Source: Phalacrocorax aristotelis
Lineage: Eukaryota > Chordata > Aves > Suliformes > Phalacrocoracidae
Direction of reading: 5' to 3'
DNA: 64,000 nucleotides
Assembly (NCBI RefSeq): GCF_949628215.1
Contig: NC_134282.1
Coordinates: forward strand, 9,484,223 to 9,548,222
The translations under genes and the position numbers were made by a program. Under the pieces are notes generated by a model that saw only the letters and a program-made list of their open reading frames with translations, was not told the origin of the DNA and made no database searches. Shown piece after piece: positions 46,801 to 56,200 of the stretch. The first letter of the stretch is position 1; each line of letters starts with the position of its first letter.

Positions 46801-49800
46801 CATAGATTCTGGAACACAGTTTCACTTCCAGGTATGTATCACTATGATAATTTCCAAGATGAGTGTTTGAGTGTTATGTTCCTCACTCTTAATGAATTTC
46901 GCAGATTTAGATGTCTCAGAGCAGAATAAAATCTGCTTTTCTATACTCCAGCAACAGCTCCTATAAAAATTACAATACCCATAGCTGTACACTCTTGTAT
47001 GTTGCACACTCTGTTTCATAAAACAAACTAATTTTAAAGACCTTCAGACCTTGCACAAACAATCTTTTCTCACAGAGACAGCCCTGCTGACTGCAGCACT
47101 GCTAGTGTCCAGTAGCAAGATTTACTCACTGGATGAGAGCTGTAACACGGGATCATCTTTTATTGGGTCTCCCCCTTCCGAGCGTTTACCTCATGGGTTT
47201 CATGTTTCCTCATTAGAATTTGACTTCAAGGAATCTCACTTCAAAGTACTGAAAGGAGAACACTCTCTTCTGTCCTCTTTGAGAGTGTGCTGCCACGTAG
47301 AGACCATTATGTACACTTGAATTATTTTACATCATGATAAAGTGCTACTGAAGTGGATGAAAGCTGAATGTGAACAGTGGTTAAAAGGAGTTTAAAAGGC
47401 CCAGTAATATGTAATCCACTGAGATAATTTCAAGAAATATATCTTTCCATGCATAGAAGAAAATGATCTTTACATTAATAGATCATGCACATTTGCTATC
47501 TTTCCAACATCTAAATCTATGAATCTACTAAAAATATTTTAGTTCGTAATATTTTCTTTAGAATGTGTGTTTTTTCGCAGTCTTAAAAAGACATGGCTGA
47601 AATGCAGTAGCTGCATGCTATGGAAATTTTATCTCGCACTAAAATCCCATTTATTTCAAATGTGTGCGTGGCTTAAGTGTCAAAATACACTATCATGGAG
47701 AGACAGTGGATCAAACAGAATTAATCTGTTGAGGTCACCCGAGTGATTCAAGGTAACCCTAGAATATTTTTCTTCAATAATTTTAAGGAGATAAAACAGA
47801 CAAAACCAACTTTCTGACAGCTTGCTTAGGCATGCAGAACCTAACATGAGGTGCAACGGCGTATTTAGGTCAGGCGGTGTCTGAGAGTGTGGCCACACAC
47901 ATTGCTGAGGGGATACACGCCGTAAGCCCTGGCTGGTGGTATGTGTTACAGATGGTCACTGGGGGCCCTTCCACTCCAGGCTTCGCTAGTTCCAGATTAG
48001 CATCAGCCACGTCTCCTGTCCTGGTATATCTAAGTAACAGAACTAGAGATAATAATTGCCCCAATTTATATTCACCTACAGGCTAAAGAAGGCCCAGAAG
48101 GCAAGCTCATTTGTGTGTGGGTAATGTCGTGTCACGGACATGAAAGTTCATACCTGAGCAGCAGGGTGTGTTTTCCCATCTAGTATCCTACCCCCTCCAT
48201 CCTTTCAGAAGGACTTGTGCCATCCTCTCTTGTTTGGCCTGTATAGGTATGACAGCAACATACTTCAACAGGGGATCTTTTAACATTTCTTAGGTTTCAG
48301 AGAATTTATTTTGTGCTAATTTCCTTCGGCTCTGTTTTACTCCCTAGCTGGTTGTCACTGTGAGACTTTTGAAGAATGCTATGAAATTACTGTTAGCTTA
48401 TGCAGGATGACAAATGCAAGAAGTCAATGAGTGTGCTTCCTAGTCTGCATTAAGCCACACATGCAGAATGAGAAGAGGAGAAGTAAGGAAGGAGTATATT
48501 TCTGCCTAGATTTCTCATTTCTCTCCCACGCTCCTTCCTGTAATTTGCCTTTCGAATGATCCTCCTCAGTACCCTTCAGTCCTTGTACTCTCTGTTCTTG
48601 GTCCCCTCCTTCTCCCTCTTTTCTCTGGGTAACCTCACCCAAAGTTCAGCTACTTGCTATGCTGATGACTCAGAGATCTTGCTCTCTGTTCCTTACTTGT
48701 CTCTTTATTCAAATTAAAATCTGAGCTTCCTTGTACCTGAAGTGGGCATAGCTATAGAGACCGCAGGATGTTTCTTGCACAAATGCTCCTGTGCAAGACC
48801 GTAGCATGACACTGCGCCATTTTGTAGATGTACAGATAAGCTCTGGGTGAATTGGTAGGTCTGCGCAGGACACTGTGGTGCACCACGGGTCTCATCCCCA
48901 GCGCGGTGCGGTGTCGTCCTTGGAGGAACGGGCCCCAACAGCCATCTGCTGCCTACTGCCATGATCACTAAGAAGAGCTCCAGTGACTGCCTTGTCACTC
49001 ACCTCCATAACCTGAGATGTCATTGAGTAAAAGGCTACAGACGTGTGCTACAACAAGGCGTTGTGATTTGGGTCTGCATGTTTTAAGGCCATGGAAATAA
49101 TCATTTCCTTAAGCATAGAAAAGGATAAGCCTTGCAGCAAGCCAAGTGGCTACTTGGATGCATAAAGCTTTTTTTGAGGGGAAAGGAAAAAAGAAAATAC
49201 GGATCTTTAACTCAAGCACCTAGTTCTTATTTCTTTACATAGCCAACTGCTGGGAGTTGCTGGACTAACTGCAGGTAAACTGTAGGCAGATTAAAAAAGA
49301 GAAAATGGTTTCCTTTGAAAGAAGCAGTCCTTTACCTGAAAGAAGTTTGAAAATCAGTGCGTAACATTGTGTTTCAGAGATCTGAATGCCAGTAATTTTT
49401 AAACAAATGTAAATCATACCAACAAAGAAGAAAAGGCAAAATAATATGTAAAGAAATAGGATTGAAGAAAGCATTTATAGTTGCACAATGGCATTCAAGG
49501 AAACAAAATGAAGATTAATTAGCTGTTGAAAGAGTAATAATTCTGTGAATGATTTTACCTAATTTAAAAGTTTTCATTTAACACTCCAGAGAACTTGGAC
49601 GAAGCATACCACACACAGCAGCACTCAGCCAACACACCCAGACCTCGTAGCTAATTGGCTATGTATACTACATTCAAAAAAGAAAAAATAAGAACACCCA
49701 TGTGGTACGGAGAAAGGTTGTAACCCCATATGTAATGATGGAGACCAACATTTAAAGCTTCCTTACAACCTTATCTGCCGCCTCAGGAAGGGAAATCAAA

Positions 49801-49860
49801 ACTAATATCTGTAAATTGAAGCGAGAAGAGGTAATTTATGCAAGACGAACTCCAGTGATA
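43851..49860. other. Intergenic DNA between GPR149 and DHX36, no gene seen
   Basis: About 6 kb separates the two genes. ORFs of 60-94 codons on both strands lack recognisable domains and convincing splice signals. A 12-base perfect palindrome GTGGTGCACCAC lies at 48875-48886. No repeat element was identified with confidence. The right end grades into the DHX36 CpG island. Confidence 0.55.
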
Positions 49861-49923
49861 TATCGCCTCATTCCGTCGCTATGACGTGTCATTCCTACGG
49901 GAGCGCGGCTGGCCTCACACCGG

Positions 49924-49931
49924 TGACGTCA
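49924..49931. promoter_or_regulatory. Perfect CRE (TGACGTCA)
   Basis: Full palindromic cAMP-response element, the CREB/ATF consensus, 144 bases upstream of the DHX36 start codon. It lies in the CpG island immediately before the G-run tract. Confidence 0.7.
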
Positions 49932-49944
49932 CGCCGCCGGCGGC

Positions 49945-49974
49945 GGGGCGGGGCGGGGGCGGGGCGGGGGCGGG
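49945..49974 (+). promoter_or_regulatory. Strong G-quadruplex-forming tract
   Basis: Six runs of 3-5 guanines on the + (coding) strand, each separated by a single C: 49945-49948, 49950-49953, 49955-49959, 49961-49964, 49966-49970 and 49972-49974. Single-base loops and long G-runs favour very stable parallel quadruplexes. Those are the form DHX36 itself binds and unwinds. The tract could act in promoter DNA or, if transcription starts upstream of it, in the 5' leader RNA. Confidence 0.8.
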
Positions 49975-49986
49975 ACTCGAACCCAC
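49970..49986 (-). other. tRNA T-arm-like sequence with perfect B-box
   Basis: On the - strand the sequence reads GTGGG-TTCGAGT-CCCGC. This is a 5-bp stem (one G-T pair) closing a 7-base TTCGAGT loop and containing the pol III B-box GGTTCGAGTCC (49973-49983). No A-box or acceptor-stem partner is visible upstream on the - strand, so it is not an intact tRNA gene. It could be a tRNA relic, an isolated TFIIIC site or coincidence. Confidence 0.4.
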
Positions 49987-50074
49987 GACTCCGGCGGCGG
50001 GGGCGGGGCGGCGGGCGGAAGTGAGGTGCCGGATGCGGCGGGCGGCGGCGGTGGGAGCCGGGTGCCGGGCGGCC

Positions 50075-50272
50075 ATGAGCTACGAGCACCGCCGGGACTG
50101 GGGTCGGGGCCGCGGCGGCGATGGCGGGTCCGCCGCCGCCTCCTCCTCCGCGGGGGGACAGGGCGGCCGCGGCGGCCGGGGGCGCCACCCTAGCCACCTG
50201 AAGGGCCGCGAGATCGGGCTGTGGTACGCGCGGAAGCAGGGCCAGAAGAGCAAGGAGACGGACCGGCAGCAG
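50075..50272 (+). CDS. DHX36: DHX36 coding exon 1 (Gly-rich N-terminus and G4-binding motif)
   Basis: Residues 1-66, phase 0 out at donor GTGGGG (50273). It encodes [15 protein letters not shown], an Ala/Ser/Gly-rich linker, then the RHAU-specific motif [19 protein letters not shown] (about 37-55). That helix stacks on the top tetrad of parallel quadruplexes. The Gly tract is shorter than in mammals. An in-frame ATG at 50033 (C at -3, weak context) could add 14 residues. Confidence 0.9.
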
Positions 50273-53200
50273 GTGGGGGGCGGCCGCGGGCCCGGGCTCC
50301 CCTCGGCGGGGCCTTTCGTGCCGGGAGAGCGGGGCGGACGGGGGAGGCTTCCGGCCTCGGTGGTGCCTTTAACTGAGGTGAGGGGGGCGACGAAGCCCCT
50401 GGTTCGGGCCGGGCAGGCCCCATCTGCCCCCGCCCCCCGCCCTTCGTGCGAGGCCGCCGGTGCGGGGCTGCCTGTACCTCAGACGTGGGGGCGCTTATTG
50501 AGTGTCCGGCCTGACGGGATGGGAGAGGCGTCCTTGTCCCTGCGCGTTGAGATTCCTCGGGAGGAGAGGCTTACCAAGAAGTTTCTGATCAAGCAAAGAG
50601 TCTCGCTAGTTGGAGAATGACGTTTAAGTGTTAATCATGTAATATTTGTAGATATCCTGATTACGCGTTGATGACAACTGTACTTTTTCTACTAGAGAGC
50701 TGTCGTGCGTATGGATGAACGCAGGGAAGAGCAAATTGTGCAGCTGTTGAATACTGTCCAAACTAAAAATGAAAAGGAGCAAGAAGCCATGTCCTGGTGG
50801 TCTGGGGATGAAGAAGGGTAAAGAGAAACAGTTACTAATGCCTTTATTTACTTTGAGTTGAACCAACTTCCTACAAACTGGTAGGAAGATATATCAGAAA
50901 GTATTTACATTTAGTGAGTGAATTAGCTTAACAAGTATACTCAGTTTTCTCTCCATGGATTGCCATGCTGATCAGTTGGTTGTAACCATTGCTGTAAAAC
51001 TCTTTTCCAGATTCTTGTTGAGTTTTGGGGGGTTAAACTTTTACTTAAAACCCTGTAATTGCTCTCCAGGCCTGCTAGAGTAGATACATGAAATTTTTGG
51101 ACTCCCCTGGCCTCAGGAATTACTGTTCCAGAGTGGCATTTGACTTCATTTTTCGGTTATTGTACAGTCTTGGAACGTTTTCTTGGCCCCTGTGAAAGAG
51201 GGTCCGTTCTTAACACTTAAAGGATTTTAAATAATAGCAGTGATGTGAGCAGTCAGGTGTGTTACTCTGAGTCCGTGGAGATGAGGTGTTTGGGTCTCTC
51301 TTTGGCTGAATGGTGCTGTTACAGGGCAGTGGTTCTGACAGCAGGTGAAGCAGTAATTCTCTGGAGTTATGATACAAAAGAACATGTTGCATTTCTACAT
51401 ACCGATGTAAAATTTTTGATGGTTGGTGATTTTCAGACTTCAGTTGTTTTAAGGGCATACGTCATATTCTCGTTAGCTGATGGTCAAGTAACTCATGGAT
51501 GTAATGTCTCAAAACCAGACTTAAGGTTTGCCTTGAATGGTCCGGTGTGCTTTTCACAGTGGCCACGCGCATCTTGGATAATCTTTGAAGTTTCTGTTTC
51601 CTGCGCTTATTTCAGACCTACTCCAGAACAGCCTGCAAAAGTGAAACCAGAAGCTGAAAAAGCTCCTGTAAGACAGAGACCAGTCTTAGAAAAAACATTT
51701 CTTGATCGGGATGTGGAATATCTCTTTGAAAAGAATGAGCAGGATACTGATTTAGATGAGCAACTTAAAGAAGACTTAAGAAAGAAGAAATCTGATCCTA
51801 GATATATCGAAATGCAGGTACTTTTCCTTGTGTTAAGTAGAAAGCTTTTGATTGGATTTTTTTTTTTAAATTAAACTAACCAGAAGACATAACTTCTTGA
51901 AATTTATTTACTACAAAGTTGTCATGATGTTACTTTGGCTAAAAATTACCTTCAGCATTTGCAAAATGCGTACCTATCAATAGGACAGTGATTAAAAAAC
52001 AAGCTTTCAGTGACAATTTCTGATTGCATAAAATCTGACATTTTAAGCTTGCACATTGTTTAGTTGGGTAGGTTTTTCCATTTGTATTTTAAGGGATTGT
52101 ATCCCTGCATTTACATTTAAAACTGAAAGCACAAAAATGGGCTTTGAAGGAATTGCCTCTTAAAAATGTAGTTTATGTTGTTCTAATAGCTGTATATAAA
52201 ATTGTCAAATAAAACAGTCTTGCCATGAGCAGACGGCTGTCCCCTTCATACAAGGCCCTAGTCTTGCAGCTGTACATACATACCTCTTCACGTACTGAAC
52301 TGTTGGTTTTAAATAATTCTGCAAAATTTGATGCAACTGAAAACATGCATGGAGTTAAACTTATTCCAGTGGGCCTGTGTCTATGTAAGTATTAGCCGAA
52401 CTGTTTGTCATGCTGTTTCGCAGTTTAGCCTAGATCATAGACATAATCTGTTCTGTTACTTCAGTTTTGAAAATGTGTTTAAAGATACATACTGTTATTT
52501 TCTTTTTCCCCAGAGATTCCGAGAGAAACTCCCTTCATATGGGATGAGACAGGTAAATGTGTATTTAATTCGAAAGAATATGTGGTTTTGTTGCTCTGTT
52601 GTAGAACAGGAGAAAAAGTTGTGTAACTGGGACTAACAGGAAACCTTTGCCTTTTATGAAGGTGCTGAAGCCTCCCAAATTCTGACACTGGGTTTGACTT
52701 CTTTCCAGAAAGTAGCTTGGGCTCACTTCTTATGTGTGAGGTTACTCTGAGGCTGTATACAGTTTTATCAGTAGGGGCAGCATTATTCATGGGAATGGTA
52801 TTGAATGCTGGATACATTTAACTACTTTTGGTTTTAAGTATAGGCCTTTTCTTCTTTCTCTGCCAGCTAAACTTCTAAAATGTTCCTAGCAACTTGGATT
52901 TTGTATAGAGTGATTGACCACTACATAAATTGTCATGCTTTCTTTTTCTTAAAAATGTAAAAACTTGAGGCCATATGTTGAACATTTGCCCAATTTAGAA
53001 TTTAATATAATGCCAATTAAACCTTTTTCTGTCTTAATCACAGACTTAATGCTGTACTGCTGGCTCTTACTGCCATTAGTTTCCCAAAGTATAATGTCAG
53101 TGATAGTATGGGTTATTAATCAGTGTTAATCCTTCATTTGATGTCAGCTGTATGAAATAGGAATTGAGTGTTCTGTTATGTTTTCTTTTGAAGATTCAAC

Positions 53201-56200
53201 GAATGATTAGTGAGCTTCCTTTCTAAAGTTAATGTATTCGTCATAATGTGGTCCTTCCTGTTAATGTTTGTTTCTTAAAATAGTTATACCTCCACTTTGC
53301 AGTCCTTTGGATTGGGAGGTAGAGGCTGAGAGTGTAAGAGAGCTGTTCCTGTCGGTATAAGAAATATTAAAATATTGTGCCGAAAATCATCAGTTAGTAC
53401 AGTCCTGGAGGCCAACAGGGAAAGCGCTTATTTTCAGTCACCAAAGATATACAGAAGGCAAGTAAGAGGGAGAAAAGTCTAAATATATATTTCAGGCTTT
53501 ATTTTAGTTATTTTATATTGTTTTCATACAGGATCTTAAGTATTTAAAACTAGTATTCAGAACGGATATGCTTTAAACCTTACACGTGAAGTGCAAATGT
53601 GCAGAAATTACTTCTGTGTGTTAAACTAAACTTTTCTTAGTATTGTGAGAAACAGATGAGTATCTGTTTCTTTAGTTGCTATGACACTTAGAAGTTCACT
53701 GCACAGTCGCAGAGAATTGACAAAAACCTTCTAAAATCTGTTTTGAACAATAATACAATAAATGTTTTCTCTTTGTTTGGAAACAGGAACTTGTAAACCT
53801 TATAAACAATAATCGAGTAACTGTGATAAGTGGTGAAACTGGTTGTGGAAAGACAACCCAAGTTACGCAGTTCATCTTGGATGATTACATAGAGCGAGGG
53901 AAAGGGTCTATGTGCAGGATTGTTTGTACTCAGCCTAGGAGGATCAGTGCCATCTCGGTGAGTGCCATTTTGACAAACTGAGTAACTTCTTGAGATTATT
54001 TTTTTTCCCTGGTAAATCTGAGGATGAATTACTGCCTTACTCACAATCATTGAATGAAAGTATATTTCTTACTGGGCCTAAGGTCCGTGGGCAAGCTTAT
54101 GAACTGAGTGTACGATATGCTAGATTATTGGTAGGTAAGATCTGAAAAAATTCCAAACGGCCAGACGGGTGCTGTGCACCTCTCAAGCTGCTCTGCTGTC
54201 ACATGTACTCATACTAAGTTTAAAGCTTAAGATAAGCCTTCAGCCTGTTGTGGACAGTGAAGATGCTTTTTGTGTGTCAGTTTTCAGGCATCTTAGATTC
54301 TACTGCAAATAACAATTGTGTTAGTATATACTAATTTTATATTTCATAAGTTTTGGTCATTAATGGAGTACTGACACTGCAAGCCTCATTCTTTCCTGAA
54401 TTTAATCAAGGTTTATACCTGTGACTTTAATGGATTTGGGCAGTGCAAACATGAATTCAGGTAAACACTAATGCTGTGTCAGGCCCTCTAGAGGTATATT
54501 AATGAGTAAGAAATAATTTGGCTTTTAAGTACACAGCAATTACTCTTCTTGATTGTTAAGTGTCAAACGATTATAGAACCTTACCTCCTATGAGGAAAAG
54601 CTTGCCCTGCAGAAAGAGCGAGTGTATTGCTGATGCCTAAATGGTTGTATTCCTTTAAAATATGTCATGGGTTAGAAACCTGGGTTTTAGTTGCTGACAG
54701 GAAACACTATCCTCAGTGGAGGAGAAAAAGTGATTTTTCAGGGTGTTTCTTTGTTGTTTACGTAACATCTTGGTTTGGGGTATTTCCTGCTGATGGGTAG
54801 CTAAATCATAGATCAGCCACGTGGGATTATTTTTTTTTTATTTTCTTTAATGCACTATTTTTTTTTAATTTATTTTTCTAAGGTGGCTGAGAGAGTTGCT
54901 GCTGAAAGGGCAGAAGCATGCGGTAATGGCAAGAGTACAGGCTACCAAATTCGTCTACAGAGGTAAGAGATGCTCCCTTGGCAGTTTTTGTGCATTCATG
55001 TAAAGTAGTACCTATTGTTATTCATGTAAGAGAATTTGTAAAGTAGTTCTTATCAGTATGAAAGCAGTCATCTATGTTGTTTTCTCCGAAAGGAATTCCT
55101 GTGAATAGCTGGTGAAGGGAATAAGGTTTCTTGAAATTTAGCAAAAAGTTTGAGTACAGTTATTGTGTTTTTATGCGGGGTGTAACAATGGCTAGCACCA
55201 AGTTTTACTTTGTCTAGTAAGTTGTTTTTTCAGCTCTTCTATAAAGGCTCTGCTATAGGTAGAGACAAAACTGATGTCCCTAATCCATGAGGTTCAAGAA
55301 AAAATGGAAATGCTGAAGGAGACAGTGCTGTAAGCCATATTTCTGTGGAAAACTATGTATTTTCTATCTATTGAGTAATCCCACTGGGATCGGGTAATAA
55401 AGTTAGGGGCATTGACAAGAGTTTGTAAACCTAGTGCCATAGAGCAAAAGCTATTACATTTGGAGTCATCTGTAATTAAAAAATCTGAAATGTTACCAGC
55501 AAAAAATGGAATCTCAGTTATTGTTGAAGAAAGACTGCTGGCGAGAGATGACAGCTTAGTCCGTTCAGCATTTTAATTTGAGTTTATAGAATCTCATTTA
55601 TATTTTTCTTTAATCAAGAATGATATACTGCTGTATATTTAGCTGTCATCTGTGCTGAGCTTAGCTGCAAGAACTTGGGGTCAGCAGATCAATGTGCAAA
55701 TGATGAAAAATGATGTCTGGGAAGTCAGGGCTGCTGTCAGATTATGAGTAGTTCATTCCTCATCAACAAAAATGCTGCAAGTGTGGCCTAATTCCTTGTT
55801 CCACCAATTGAACTGTAAGTGAGCAAGTTACAGGATGAGGCCTACTTCATAATGTCTTATAATGACTGCATTTTGATTTAAGCTTTTAAAGTACTTTGTA
55901 AAATACAGAAGAGAACTGAGAAATTCTTAATGTATCTCTTTCAGTCGGTTACCAAGGAAACAAGGGTCAATTTTATACTGTACCACAGGAATTGTCCTAC
56001 AGTGGCTCCAGTCAGATAAGTAAGTTTTTCTATTTAATAAGAAACTCAATACAATTACAAAACGACTTGACTACTGAGCTGTTTCCAACAGCCTCGGCTC
56101 TGTTTTGTTTCTTTTTTTTTAATTTTTCTAAAAACAAATGTGTAACTTCCTGCTTTTGTATTTTAGGCACTTGTCCAGTATTAGTCATGTAGTCCTTGAT

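Larger units (their letters stand above)
49880..50560 (+). promoter_or_regulatory. DHX36: CpG-island promoter of DHX36
   Basis: The sequence changes abruptly from AT-rich to extremely GC- and CpG-rich at about 49895 and stays so into intron 1. It is TATA-less and contains multiple GC boxes (GGGGCGGGG, Sp1-type). It also holds a perfect CRE palindrome at 49924-49931, a second half-site TGACG at 49882-49886, and G-run tracts at 49945-49974 and about 49992-50017. This is typical of a broadly expressed housekeeping promoter. The transcription start is not determinable here. I see no divergent gene on the - strand. Confidence 0.85.
50818..53786 (+). other. DHX36: DHX36 introns 2-4 (around exons 3 and 4)
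   Basis: GT-AG introns of 798, 696 and 1234 bases. They are AT-rich with no repeat or RNA gene recognised. Exons 3 and 4 inside this span are listed separately. Confidence 0.75.

Noticed and set aside
48875-48886. 12-base perfect palindrome GTGGTGCACCAC
   Set aside because: Isolated in unremarkable intergenic DNA. A single 12-base palindrome is expected by chance in a window of this size.
49895-50423. Pro/Arg-rich - strand ORFs of 77 and 100 codons opposite DHX36 exon 1
   Set aside because: CpG-island sequence has few stops, and these are antisense shadows of the GC-rich leader and exon 1. No divergent gene is recognisable.
50273-50620. Continuation of the DHX36 exon 1 frame into intron 1
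   Set aside because: The open frame follows from GC richness. A donor at 50273 joins in phase to the conserved exon 2 at 50696, and the extension does not resemble DHX36.
51245-51615. Open frame running into DHX36 exon 3 from upstream
   Set aside because: Only the part after the acceptor at 51615 resembles DHX36. The upstream part is intron that happens to be open.
53688-54050. 120-codon - strand ORF across DHX36 exon 5
   Set aside because: It is the antisense shadow of a conserved helicase exon.
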